The position numbers and the translations under genes were made by a program. Below, piece by piece: positions 37,090 through 40,962 of a stretch of 64,000 nt of DNA (positions are counted from its first letter, which is position 1; every line of letters begins with the position of its first letter). The notes under the pieces were generated by a model, which was given only the letters and a program-made list of their open reading frames with translations, searched no databases and was not told where the DNA came from. Origin of the DNA: Dolomedes plantarius (lineage: Eukaryota > Arthropoda > Arachnida > Araneae > Dolomedidae); contig OU015490.1 in assembly GCA_907164885.2 (NCBI GenBank), positions 203,985,661-204,049,660 of the forward strand, in the 5' to 3' direction.

Positions 37090-37922
37090 GTGTGTGTGTG
37101 TGATAATATTACTAACTACCTATAATCGCCTATTCTGTACTTCATCTTTGCCATGGTAACCTATCCTTCTTGTCTTGGTGTAAACGCTTCGCCTTCCCAC
37201 ATACTAACTTCCTCCGCCAATTCTGATAACCTCTCTGACCTAATTCTATTTTGGCTCACTTTGCGGGAGACGCTGGACTGGCTCGAAGCGAGTAAGATGT
37301 GTTGCTTTACTGTTTAATAAATTAGTTTGTTCCTGAAGATGATTTTATTATTTTCCAGCCACGATGTAAGCTACCACTTCATGAGATGTCCATCCGGACA
37401 TTTCATATATATTTAGATATATATTATTATTAATATTATTATTATTATTATGGGTTTCTCTGAACTTTTAGTAGCTCTTTTCTAAAAAATAACAAAGTAT
37501 TTAAAACCTATATGCTAATGTGGCTTTTATGTTGATGGTGCCTATAATGGAATGTTATTCAGTGTTGTGTTTACTTTTCCCTTCAACAAAAATATAAGTT
37601 ATGCACCTCTGTGTAATCCTGTGTGGCAGCTGACCCTTAGGCAGTCAACTGCATAAAAGTTTTCAAATTTCAGGATAATAAATTTTTAATATGTTGCTAG
37701 TTTTATTGATAAGTAATTTGTGATATTTATTTTTTAATGATTTATTTTGGTTGCAAATTTTTTTTTTCTCTCTTGATCATTTTATCATTATTTTATGAAT
37801 GTTTCTTTTATAGTGGAGATGGCAGCCATCAATCAGCTAATGGCGAAGATCGAACATTAAATGCTTTAGCTCGAGCAGTGACTGTTCATTCGAATACAAA
37901 TAAAGTGATGTATTTTGCATAG
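217..37922 (+). CDS. AGO1: Argonaute, AGO1/microRNA class, 3' part of gene (11 exons)
   Basis: Argonaute loads a microRNA and represses or slices complementary mRNA in the cytoplasm. Eleven exons join in frame to about 517 residues, matching the C-terminal 60% of an ~860-residue AGO: end of PAZ/L2 (exons 1-4), MID (4-6), PIWI (7-11). MID contacts for the guide 5' phosphate are visible: PVYAEVKR (Y, K), TQCVQ (Q), NVKLGG (K). The four PIWI catalytic residues are all present: D in GADVTHPP (15126-15128), E in HRKEIIQ (26878-26880), D in YRDGVSEG (26974-26976), H in YYAHLVA (34447-34449), so slicing looks possible. All junctions have GT/AG ends and phases agree. The stop is TAG at 37920-37922. 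Several positions usually constant in arthropod AGO1 differ ([28 protein letters not shown]), so this may be a duplicated copy. Introns of 9.5 and 11.6 kb are full of transposons. I am sure of the family and fairly sure of the AGO1 class. Confidence 0.95.
841..985. mobile_element. Pogo-like MITE, copy 1
   Basis: 145 bases flanked by TA on both sides. The left end CAGTCGATTCCAGTTAATTG pairs with the right end ...CAATTAACCAGAATCGACTG. Ends of this kind and TA targets are usual for pogo/Tigger elements. A diverged second copy is at 13375-13476. The rest of this intron (289-840, 986-1343) shows nothing I recognise. Confidence 0.8.
1344..1391 (+). CDS. AGO1: AGO exon 2 (L2)
   Basis: 48 bases, 16 codons, phase 0. 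It is flanked by TTTTTAG and GTATGT and encodes [16 protein letters not shown], which follows TSTMIK in all AGO-clade proteins. Confidence 0.93.
1490..1612 (+). CDS. AGO1: AGO exon 3 (L2)
   Basis: 123 bases, 41 codons, phase 0. The acceptor is TTTTAAAG and the donor GTAAAT. It contains [12 protein letters not shown] and [12 protein letters not shown], then YGGR. The MMEV.GR.LP pattern is typical of arthropod AGO1 rather than AGO2. Confidence 0.92.
2022..2397. mobile_element. hAT MITE, copy 1 (CAGTGGTTCCCAAC ends)
   Basis: 376 bases with inverted ends CAGTGGTTCCCAAC / GTTGGGAACCACTG and a perfect 8-bp target duplication TTCTAAAG (2014-2021 and 2398-2405). The duplication length and CAG ends identify hAT. 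A run of 14 C lies inside at 2297-2310. The copy at 39481-40954 belongs to the same family. Confidence 0.9.
2745..3079 (+). mobile_element. tRNA-derived SINE with (AAC)n tail
   Basis: The head has a Pol III A box TGGCCTAGTTGG (2746-2757) and a B-box-like AGTTCGATGC (2783-2792) at tRNA-like spacing. The body ends in CATAAGCAACAACAACAA. The likely target duplication is ACAAAATTG (2736-2744 and 3080-3088), its right copy merging with the tail. The end resembles the 3' end of the LINE at 61991-64000. Long open frames across the element on both strands carry no domain. Confidence 0.75.
3406..3539 (+). CDS. AGO1: AGO exon 4 (L2 to MID)
   Basis: 134 bases, phase 0 in and phase 2 out (AG|G arginine). 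The acceptor is TTCTAG and the donor GTGATA. It encodes [16 protein letters not shown] and [11 protein letters not shown]. The stretch CREDALR replaces the usual TVREDALR. Confidence 0.93.
3649..4570. mobile_element. Pogo/Tigger-like non-autonomous element
   Basis: 922 bases between TA dinucleotides. The left end is CAGTCGAACCCCATTATAAC and the right end, read inverted, is CAGTTGAACCCCATTATAGC. Inside is a diverged direct repeat of about 75 bases (about 4022-4097 and 4254-4336) built on CTGCGCATGCTCAGTGACAT. No transposase domain is left. Confidence 0.8.
4571..5046. other. Intron DNA with no feature seen
   Basis: AT-rich sequence between the pogo-like element and the Tc1 element. I see only short A/T runs. 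Confidence 0.6.
5597..6093 (-). repeat. copia 3' LTR
   Basis: 497 bases. It carries TGACGTCA (5908-5915) and, just past it in element orientation, TATAAA (complement of 5890-5895). The purine-rich GAGAGGCGGG (complement of bases just right of 6100) is the likely polypurine primer for plus-strand synthesis. Confidence 0.93.
6094..6672 (-). other. copia 3' untranslated internal region
   Basis: AT-rich, no open frame. It joins the stop codon of the RT-RNase H ORF to the 3' LTR. Confidence 0.8.
6673..8238 (-). CDS. copia Pol, reverse transcriptase and RNase H part
   Basis: This frame is open from the codon after the TGA at 8239-8241. The first internal methionine is at 8166, but the RT-type lead-in [13 protein letters not shown] lies upstream of or across it, so translation must come from the upstream ORF or this part is not made in full. 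Seen, counting from the methionine at 8166: RT core with [10 protein letters not shown] (about 93-102) and YVDD (176-179), then copia-type RNase H with [24 protein letters not shown] and [11 protein letters not shown]. These would copy element RNA to DNA in the particle. No other stop interrupts it. It shares the frame of the Gag-integrase ORF, which suggests one original polyprotein of about 1,390 residues. Confidence 0.93.
   Translation of the reverse strand, partial: LDVEIPSCYNSALRKPEAEDWFKAMEEEILMMKKRKVWELVPKPDKTKILGSRWVYTTKRDSKNKIVSFKARLVAQGFRQHKGESYDEVFSPVVNFTIIRLFFAIFVSNLKWKHCQLDVKNAYLYAPLSETFYMKQPPGFLNQDKPDYVCLLKKALYGLHQSAREWFYEIQDVLESIGFIKISWVNCVYIYENNVILLLYVDDIVLIGKNEKFIKLIIGKLEKKLELKILGETKMLLGVQFEEKDKKLTINQTTYIEKVWKRFDKFKPPINSLPISKGVFLSKSQCPQTEERVEMGKFPYRSLIGCLSFIAGRTRPDISFSVNLLSQYQSNPGKTHWNALLKLLGYVFSTRQLKLNLHNINSLKLHVYSDADFASNRDDRVSVGGCIALIVEIPIQWRTFKQKSVSLSSMESEFISLTEASKELMWLSRVLEECQKKEAIPDAIQENILWCDNMAAIDFSKSPIENNRTKHIDIKLHFIRNLLFERCFQLKYVNTKRNLADIFTKPLTKEGLKNFCDKVFV
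8239..10848 (-). CDS. copia Gag, protease and integrase
   Basis: 869 residues ending in TGA (8239-8241). Domains in order: Gag (1-200) with [13 protein letters not shown] at 10-22, as in copia Gag; a CCHC zinc knuckle [14 protein letters not shown] (233-246); aspartic protease DTGASSH (302-308); integrase zinc module (WHRKFAH...CEVCK, 432-470); integrase catalytic D497 (HTDVCG), D560 (RSDNGLEY) and E596 (NGVSERYN) with 35-residue spacing; then an acidic serine/glutamate stretch near 770-785. All key residues are present. Gag packages the RNA, protease cuts the polyprotein and integrase inserts the DNA. Drosophila copia makes Gag by splicing and Pol from the same long frame, which fits this layout except for the TGA. 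Confidence 0.94.
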   Translation of the reverse strand: MNMEVVIKPLGPENYDSWAQDVKVLLIERDAWDITQGTEKAPPEGASAKEVRNFCSRRNKGFSVIYLHVTEEYRSLLHDIDDPKIAWDTLKAHFLPDSRARIIGLMDQFFQCRLEPGEEIGLFGARLQSLVNKLAEAGKKPDDWNHAFQLIRCLPPEFAAIVQAIYRWNDVKFTPANVISELIAEEARLKQSRRDVGETEINYSRARKNPSHSQKYKGGKYQNTITEGEKRKCFRCGKVGHLIASCRVKFPKQDVSSANQNSNNNSQKIGGGSKGRKPKNNLTELVNNIEDVKYNKQTWLFDTGASSHFSCNKSLFSTFKKVTNTRMSVAIDGLTFPVEGKGDVVLFINNRKIILSDVLYSPKLRRNLISGKQLDSQGKTFIGGNGKIVVNDEHGRFEFEAKLTNGLYFLHPKYPKFKENEAYAIGGDLKEWHRKFAHINTKQIVNTSKHNSVRDLPGLKHKELSCEVCKIAKSRQISHKSISGIRSTKPLQLLHTDVCGPLPTKSREGHRYFLTIIDDFSRKVTVFPLKEKSEVFETFKRYQVRAERFLNSKVVTVRSDNGLEYCSSQFEKYLDELGINHEHTNTYTPQQNGVSERYNYTAMDAVKTLLKDANLSEGFWAEALLHFTYTRNRVCHDGQTKTPFELYGGRKPSVKHLKAFGTIAYVSAPKQRRSKLQMRAKKGILVGYAMKTMGYRIWIPEDRQLVETLNVKFEKESASGSVLEPGKESTCKKECRKSEPKKIYFKIDNESDSDSEYESSTEDLKHSESESESESEDRNSSSKESTKKNEIIWVRTAVPRKDGSRNDIYYKIKGTKSRLRSYNDVENYCKSHNIKYNESDFSFSTNDTFSGEVKSRDETSNVVASTSSA
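11111..11123 (-). promoter_or_regulatory. copia primer binding site, initiator tRNA-Met anticodon arm
   Basis: Directly next to the 5' LTR the element strand reads TGGGTTATGGGCC. Its complement GGCCCATAACCCA matches the anticodon arm of eukaryotic initiator tRNA-Met, not the tRNA 3' end. Drosophila copia is known to prime from a cut initiator tRNA fragment. Confidence 0.8.
11124..11635 (-). repeat. copia 5' LTR with CRE and TATA
   Basis: 512 bases, 15 longer than the 3' LTR: a 13-base tandem copy of TATATGCAAACGA and two more A in an A run. In transcription order it has TGACGTA (complement of 11471-11477), a perfect cAMP-response-type palindrome TGACGTCA (11437-11444) and TATAAA (complement of 11419-11424), a plausible promoter. 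Confidence 0.92.
12578..12969 (+). repeat. Dispersed repeat family, copy 1
   Basis: About 390 bases starting near TATATAAAACAGTTCCATGA with a short run of GACT units, and containing GAAATTTTGCATGGCTATTC. The same sequence is present inverted at 26173-26568. No coding capacity; class unknown. Confidence 0.8.
13046..13230 (+). CDS. AGO1: AGO exon 5 (MID)
   Basis: 185 bases, starting with the last base of the split arginine and leaving in phase 1. It encodes [19 protein letters not shown] and [19 protein letters not shown], then the guide-contact segment LPGKTPVY. The exon lies 9.5 kb from exon 4 because of the transposons between them. Confidence 0.95.
13375..13476. mobile_element. Pogo-like MITE, copy 2
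   Basis: 102 bases with the same ends as the copy at 841-985: GATTCCAGTTAAT on the left and ATTAACCAGAATCGACTG on the right. A central part is missing. Confidence 0.75.
13475..13567. repeat. (TG)8(TA)38 microsatellite
   Basis: Pure TG followed by pure TA dinucleotides. The apparent reading frame of alternating isoleucine and tyrosine across it is only this repeat. The rest of this intron left of 13975 shows nothing else. Confidence 0.97.
13976..14701. mobile_element. Pogo/Tigger-like element with transposase-tail relic
   Basis: 726 bases flanked by TA. The left end is CAGTCAAACCTGTTTTTG and the right end, read inverted, is CAGTCAAACCTATTTTTG. A 66-residue frame at 14122-14322 contains [15 protein letters not shown], resembling the C-terminal tail of Tigger transposases. 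A T run joined to 13 G lies at 14639-14661. Confidence 0.72.
14844..15003 (+). CDS. AGO1: AGO exon 6 (MID, 5'-phosphate pocket)
   Basis: 160 bases, phase 1 in and phase 2 out. A long T tract and CAG precede it; GTAAAT follows. It completes YAEVKR and encodes [20 protein letters not shown] and [10 protein letters not shown], which carry the Q and K residues that hold the guide 5' phosphate. Confidence 0.95.
15086..15176 (+). CDS. AGO1: AGO exon 7 (start of PIWI, first catalytic D)
   Basis: 91 bases, phase 2 in and phase 0 out. The acceptor is TTTCCAG and the donor GTAAGT. It encodes [19 protein letters not shown]. The aspartate at 15126-15128 is the first PIWI catalytic residue. Confidence 0.95.
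15534..16198. mobile_element. Probable solo LTR inside the mariner left arm
   Basis: 665 bases that start TGTTA and end TAACA. The flanks are GTAAC (15529-15533) and GTAAA (16199-16203), a 5-bp duplication with one change. The right arm of the host element gives the uninterrupted sequence GTAACCACATTGG, which fits a clean insertion. The family is unknown; no internal coding region is present. Confidence 0.6.
16515..16790 (-). pseudogene. Mariner-type transposase C-terminus
   Basis: Reading the - strand from about 16790, a frame gives [12 protein letters not shown], where the D is the third catalytic residue of DDxD transposases. A frame change follows, then 16703-16515 encodes [16 protein letters not shown] and [10 protein letters not shown] to a stop. 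Nothing upstream remains. Confidence 0.75.
17081..18019. other. Intron DNA with no feature seen
   Basis: AT-rich, no open frame with a domain and no repeat ends that I could pair. Confidence 0.6.
18028..18331. mobile_element. hAT MITE (CAGGGGTGTCAAACTC ends)
   Basis: 304 bases with inverted ends CAGGGGTGTCAAACTC / GAGTTTGACACCCCTG (internal end slightly diverged) and a perfect 8-bp target duplication ATTTACTA (18020-18027 and 18332-18339). Non-coding. Confidence 0.92.
18353..21313 (+). mobile_element. DNA transposon of unclear superfamily (TAGGGTGGAG ends)
   Basis: About 2.96 kb. The ends are TAGGGTGGAGCGAA on the left and, read inverted, TAGGGTGGAGTGAAAAA on the right. AT flanks both ends (18351-18352, 21314-21315), possibly the target duplication. 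It carries a decayed transposase-like gene in sense orientation to AGO. Confidence 0.8.
18894..20999 (+). pseudogene. Transposase-like protein of an arthropod-abundant family, decayed
   Basis: Starts at ATG 18894 ([15 protein letters not shown]). Successive frames carry [13 protein letters not shown] (to 19695), [22 protein letters not shown] [32 protein letters not shown] and [20 protein letters not shown] (19704-20150), [20 protein letters not shown] (20120-20500) and [19 protein letters not shown] (to 20927), then [11 protein letters not shown] to TGA at 20997. I know this set of motifs from many unnamed arthropod proteins, but not its superfamily name. CDGTNVN looks like an RNase H-type first catalytic aspartate. 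At least four frame changes or stops break it. Confidence 0.75.
21316..21621. repeat. Piece of the older repeat that hosts two insertions
   Basis: This stretch begins CCCCGTGCTTCGCTATGAAG. Joined across the DDE element it continues TAGCTGAATACCC on the left, and across the hAT on the right it continues into 26166-26568. It also has two copies of CAAATTAAATACAATGGTC (21351 and 21450). Confidence 0.65.
22765..22976. repeat. 106-bp tandem duplication
   Basis: Two apparently identical units, 22765-22870 and 22871-22976, each starting AAGTTTACCCTGCAAACC and ending AAAATAGTA. The lack of differences implies a recent event inside the hAT. Confidence 0.95.
24167..24575. repeat. Degenerate tandem repeat, about three units
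   Basis: Three diverged units of about 110-150 bases, each with CTCTTAGRCCCTAG or a relative followed by TAAGAAAT, an A/T run and a CCCCCC run. It lies inside the hAT, left of the transposase relic. Confidence 0.55.
24872..25847 (+). pseudogene. hAT transposase C-terminal region
   Basis: Three overlapping frames (24872-25096, 25072-25296, 25296-25847) read as one protein with two frame changes. The last carries the hAT dimerisation domain: [20 protein letters not shown], then [18 protein letters not shown], ending in TGA at 25845. The zinc finger and most of the catalytic domain are gone. Confidence 0.85.
26173..26568 (-). repeat. Dispersed repeat family, copy 2
   Basis: Inverted copy of the repeat at 12578-12969, with shared blocks such as TGATCAGCATTTAATAAATT and CAGTCATGGAACTGTTTTAT. 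It lies directly right of the hAT target duplication, so the hAT inserted into or at the edge of this family. Confidence 0.82.
26809..27003 (+). CDS. AGO1: AGO exon 8 (PIWI, catalytic E and D)
   Basis: 195 bases, 65 codons, phase 0. The acceptor is CTGTTTCAG and the donor GTAAGC. It carries the glutamate finger E (26878-26880) and the second catalytic D in [11 protein letters not shown] (26974-26976). Confidence 0.95.
27004..27656. other. Intron DNA
   Basis: AT-rich. The only feature is a run of 14 G at 27454-27467 after an A/G-rich tract. Confidence 0.6.
27657..27948 (+). mobile_element. tRNA-derived SINE with poly(A) tail
   Basis: Pol III A box TAGCTAAGTGG (27669-27679) and perfect B box GGTTCGATTCC (27715-27725) in a tRNA-like head, followed by a body of about 210 bases and an A10 tail. 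TTATAATT on both sides (near 27647 and 27953) may be the target duplication. It is a different family from the SINE at 2745. Confidence 0.85.
28106..28342 (+). CDS. AGO1: AGO exon 9 (PIWI)
   Basis: 237 bases, 79 codons, phase 0. The donor is GTAGGT. It encodes [30 protein letters not shown] and [13 protein letters not shown], near-invariant PIWI segments. Confidence 0.95.
28606..29068. mobile_element. Pogo-like MITE (CAGTAAAACCCTGTTTATCTGG ends)
   Basis: 463 bases flanked by TA. The left end CAGTAAAACCCTGTTTATCT pairs with the right end AGATAAACAAGCTTTTACTG. Ends and target fit pogo/Tigger. Non-coding. Confidence 0.8.
29069..31553. other. Intron DNA, probable LTR remnants
   Basis: Two GC-richer blocks (29860-30200 and 31000-31553) stand out from AT-rich surroundings. 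On the - strand GTGGGGACAATAATTTAAA then TGTCC near 31550-31575 looks like a polypurine tract and LTR start for the gypsy relic, so 31553 leftwards is probably its 3' LTR. I could not find the other LTR edge or a second copy. Frames here show no domain. Confidence 0.4.
31791..33145 (-). pseudogene. Ty3/gypsy integrase, C-terminal part of Pol
   Basis: The - strand from 33145 reads integrase: [17 protein letters not shown] (first D), a stop within [18 protein letters not shown] (second D), [12 protein letters not shown] (E), then frame breaks. From 32651 an open frame of 286 residues carries the post-catalytic region with [11 protein letters not shown] and the GPY/F-like GPVNFKIVN, then a low-complexity tail ending KKVGNSK. 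RT, protease and Gag are absent; the left flank beyond 33150 is unrelated. Antisense to AGO. A dead fragment. Confidence 0.85.
33146..34290. other. Intron DNA with a possible piggyBac-type end
   Basis: GGTGTGCCCGCTGAAGGG followed by TTAA (33771-33792) looks like the right end of a piggyBac-type element, whose ends start CCC next to TTAA. I found no partner end. The - strand at about 33270-33432 can be read as an acidic tail ([17 protein letters not shown]) to a stop, family unknown. Confidence 0.35.
34300..34499 (+). CDS. AGO1: AGO exon 10 (PIWI, catalytic H)
   Basis: 200 bases, phase 0 in and phase 2 out. The acceptor is TTCTCTTAG and the donor GTACAA. It encodes [15 protein letters not shown] and [19 protein letters not shown]. 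The catalytic histidine is at 34447-34449. Confidence 0.95.
34500..35294. other. Intron DNA with no feature seen
   Basis: A long T/A low-complexity tract at 34552-34598 and otherwise plain AT-rich sequence. Confidence 0.6.
35299..35757 (+). mobile_element. Solo LTR
   Basis: 459 bases that begin TGTGA and end TCACA, flanked by ATCC on both sides (35295-35298, 35758-35761), a 4-bp duplication. Inside, TATAAAGTG (near 35654) precedes AATAAATACA, like a promoter and poly(A) signal. It is GC-richer than its surroundings. No internal region, so the element was probably lost by LTR recombination. Confidence 0.72.
35762..36499. other. Intron DNA with no feature seen
   Basis: AT-rich with simple A/T tracts and no paired ends or coding match. 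Confidence 0.6.
36505..36993. pseudogene. Two mariner transposase tails in opposite orientation
   Basis: The - strand (36960-36540) encodes [20 protein letters not shown] and TLKSIPKED; the + strand (36838-36993) encodes [20 protein letters not shown], then a stop, then [12 protein letters not shown]. Both are the C-terminal part of a mariner transposase (the first includes the third catalytic D region). The shared block forms inverted arms, about 36645-36720 and 36838-36912, separated by some 120 bases. Confidence 0.78.
37062..37102. repeat. TG/TA microsatellite
   Basis: Mixed TG and TA dinucleotides. The intron between here and 37813 also has a short (ATT)n tract near 37425-37450 and nothing else seen. 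Confidence 0.9.
37814..37922 (+). CDS. AGO1: AGO terminal exon
   Basis: 109 bases, entering in phase 2 and ending in TAG. It encodes [13 protein letters not shown] and the terminal KVMYFA. The middle ([15 protein letters not shown]) is less like standard AGO1 than the rest of PIWI. Confidence 0.93.
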
Positions 37923-38131
37923 ATCAGAATCTGATGAAACTGCAGCTATAAACTGAGACTGGAGAAGTGTTAAAATATCATGAGCTTCAAAACTGAGGGA
38001 CTGGTGGATAAAACTTCTTTTTAGTAGATGATAGTTTCTATTAAACTGTGCATTTCATGTTCCTTTTTAATAATTTCTAGATTTGTTATTGAAATTGTAA
38101 ATTATGATCTAGCCTCCCCAACTTAACTTGA
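37923..38131 (+). other. AGO 3' UTR, proximal part
   Basis: Untranslated sequence right after the TAG. The first strong poly(A) signal is AATAAA at 38132-38137. The true 3' end is unknown; many weaker signals lie downstream. Confidence 0.6.
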
Positions 38132-38439
38132 AATAAATTAAAACATTAATAGAAGTTCAGTTAAAATTGGAAAGTTGTAGAAAACTTTTAAGAAAGTCGG
38201 TTTTTTTTTCCTCTGTGAAACTGAAGATTCCAATTATATCTTTAGCCTTAACATAGTTTTTAACAATGATATGATCCATAACAAAAATTCGATGCTATTT
38301 TTTTTCTCATTTTATTTATATTATATTTTTCTCAATGTATAACTTTTGAATACTACTCAAAGATCAATTCTATTGTTATTCAATTTTAAAAATCATAATA
38401 TTTCATATTTTAAGGACCGTCCGGCAGGCTATGCCTATG
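38112..38439. mobile_element. Relic of the hAT family at 51953-57106, in the AGO 3' UTR
   Basis: 38112-38310 matches the inverted sequence of 56870-57062, the inner end of the large hAT: shared blocks include ACTTGAAATAAATTAAAAC, GTAGAAAACTTTTAAGAAAG and CAATGATATGATCCATAAC. The right edge GGCTATGCCTATG (38427-38439) matches the hAT terminus CATAGGCGTAGC read inverted. The left terminus has decayed. The middle of the element is gone. Confidence 0.82.
38132..38137 (+). terminator. Candidate poly(A) signal AATAAA of AGO
   Basis: First canonical hexamer past the stop codon, 210 bases downstream. It lies inside the hAT-derived block, so the transposon supplied it. Confidence 0.45.
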
Positions 38440-39472
38440 ATAACACAGTATGTGTCCACACAATCTAGTTCCTTATCAAATTTAAAATTTAAAAATAAAT
38501 AGAAACTCAGTAAATGATGTTTTAGTATCTACAAGGTTGAGTGGATAAATGGCCCTTTTCATACTGAACCTAGCTGAAAGCCTTTTCTAATGCACTAAAT
38601 ATGTTGAATATGCAGAAAATGAAAGAAATTTTAATGTTGGAAGTTCAGTTATATTGTAGTTTTCAGAAAAAGTTGAGCAACTGACTTAAAATTTAAAACA
38701 TAGACCTTTAATGTTCTGGAAAAATTTTTGTAAAATCATTTCAATTAAAATATTTGAATTAATGTTTTTATATTGGTTGCTCCTGAAGTTCAGTTCATAT
38801 CATTAATTTTATTAGATTTTATAATGACAGGATTTGATGATGCAGGGTTTGATAAGAATTCTAGAATCTTAAAAGGAAGAGGGGGTATGAGTAGAAACTC
38901 TGGATAAGTAAGAGTCATAAATAACTCTTAAACCATTTTAACTTAATTTATGTTTTTTATCTTAGAATCTACTGTAGTGAGTTAGAGTTTACCTCATACA
39001 TTATGTGTCTATACATACAGTATTCATTAGTCAGTTAATTTTAAATTAAGAGAAAATCAAAACTATAAATTTTAGATGATTTATTTAGAAATATGACTAA
39101 TAGCATGAGATATGTATGTAAAATTATATGTTGTAACACTGTCTTAACTAAATTATAACTTGCAGCCCTTGACCTGATTCTAAAAATCATTTACATACTT
39201 CGATTTCTTTTTTAAAAAGGAGAAAGTTATGTAGTTAGTAATGTTGATCGATTTCGGCAGCATAGCTGCAAAAAGTGAGCTACACCCTGTACTCCTTTCT
39301 TGAGCACATTCTGATTTTTACCACTGTATTTCTAGGTAAAATGTGCATTGAGTAAATGCATTATTTCATTTTTAAACTTATGATGGGAAGGCTGCCCAAT
39401 GTGGTAGGCACTTCTTTCTGTTGGTACACCCGATGAACGGGAGATTTGTTTGTTTCTCATAATTGGTGCACC
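38440..39472. other. AGO 3' UTR or downstream DNA, no feature seen
   Basis: AT-rich, no coding match, no paired repeat ends. Confidence 0.6.
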
Positions 39473-39605
39473 GTGTAGAGCAATGGTTCCCAACCAGTGG
39501 TCCACGGACCACAGTTGGTCCATGAGAGCCTCAGGGGTGGTCAGGCACCACATATAAAAAAGTTGCCAAATAAATGGATATTTTTAAAGCAATGTTTATT
39601 GAACT

Positions 39606-40671
39606 CAGGGTTGGCAAGTTTCTTCCAAAGTGGAAAAAACCAGCTGGAAGAAATAGATTTCTTCCACTAGTGGAAGAAACTGTTTTTCTTTAAGAATTTA
39701 CTATTTAAGTTGCAACTTTGAAGGTACAATAAATGCATTTTTCTTATAGATAACCTTAAGTAAATTCAATTAGACCTATAAAAATTTAATTAATTATATA
39801 TGCTAAATTAATAATTACATCAGTTTTTTAGCCAAGATCAGATCACACACCTGAACGAAAGAAATTTTATCCAAAATGCACAAAATCCATTAAAAGTTAT
39901 CCATTTCAATTTAACCAGCATAATTTTTTATTATTTAAACTAATATACAATAATTATTGTATTAAAAAATGTCATCAACTTCATCATTTTCCATACTACA
40001 GTGCAACATGGTATAACAAAACAAAAGTTTTTTAGCAGTAGGATGTTGCAATCGGTTTCTCAACTTAGAATGCATGAATGTAAAAGAAGAAGAAATTCTT
40101 TCAAGTCCTGCAGAACTTAAGGAGAGTTTAAAACATTGACATACCCATAGAGCTCATTGGTTATGTCACTGCACTTGCAAATATTTAAAAATTTATTTGG
40201 TATGTCCACCTCATTTCATGTTGTATTGGTAATGCAAACAAACTTCAAAGAAATAAAAAATGATGTGTTCTTACTCTCCTTTACATGTCCAGCACACAAT
40301 ATAGCACACAGGTGTGCCATAGTCAAAGACACAATCAATGGGTGCCTATGACTGACTACATTCTTTCTAGCCTTATGGGGGCCAGACTTGAACAATAAGA
40401 GAGAATAAAACATGGCAGGTGTGTAAGGTAAGGTGCAAATGAAATGGGGAAGAGGGAAATAAGCTTGTCAGTACCAGCTCATACAAAGGATTGCATTTTA
40501 AAAAATATCAATATCTTTAATTAAGTTATGCACATTAGATTTGATATATTATGCTTCGAGTTTAATTCTTTTATATAGTTAATATATTTTAATTTTGATT
40601 TTGAGCATCTGTTTTGTTTTCTTCTCGGTTTTTCCAGTTTCTTCCTCTGTCCTGGAAGAAACCCAACCCTG
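39606..40671 (-). mobile_element. hAT element nested in the hAT MITE
   Basis: 1,066 bases with ends CAGGGTTGGCAAGTTTCTTC and, inverted on the right, CAGGGTTGGGTTTCTTCC, and a perfect 8-bp duplication ATTGAACT (39598-39605, 40672-40679). It keeps part of a transposase on the - strand. Confidence 0.92.
39962..40132 (-). pseudogene. hAT transposase dimerisation-domain fragment
   Basis: 56 codons and a TAA on the - strand: FKLSLSSAGLERISSSFTFM then HSKLRNRLQHPTAKKLLFCY. This is the hAT C-terminal pattern (SSA..ER.FSSF..VHSK.RNRL...KA.KL). Nothing of the catalytic part is left. Confidence 0.75.
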
Positions 40672-40962
40672 ATTGAACTAGATGGGCCGAATATATCCGA
40701 TGACTATCAGGTGTTAAATTAAAATTTCTTAAAAGTTTTAACAAAATTATTTTATTATTAGAATATGATATATTAGAATGTGAGTACGTTAATCCTGTAT
40801 CCCTGTTGCCTGAGGAATATTCTATACCCCCATACCCTCGGAATGTGTCCCCCCCCCCCCCCTTCAAGTCGCTGGAGGTGGGGTTGGGGTGGTCCGCACA
40901 TAGTTTAATTTCTGGCTTAGTGGTCCGCAGACATCTACGGGTTGGGAACCACTGGTGTAGGG

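Larger units (their letters stand above)
39481..40954. mobile_element. hAT MITE, copy 2, carrying a nested hAT
   Basis: Same family as 2022-2397. Ends CAATGGTTCCCAACC and GGTTGGGAACCACTG (one base differs); target duplication GTGTAGAG / GTGTAGGG (39473-39480, 40955-40962). Without the nested element and its target copy it is about 400 bases. A run of 14 C lies at 40849-40862, matching the C run of copy 1. Confidence 0.88.

Noticed and set aside
217..37922. PIWI-clade or AGO2-class assignment
   Set aside because: The MID/PIWI blocks and the terminal MYFA match the AGO1 class far better; AGO2-type insertions and glutamine-rich parts are not seen in this portion.
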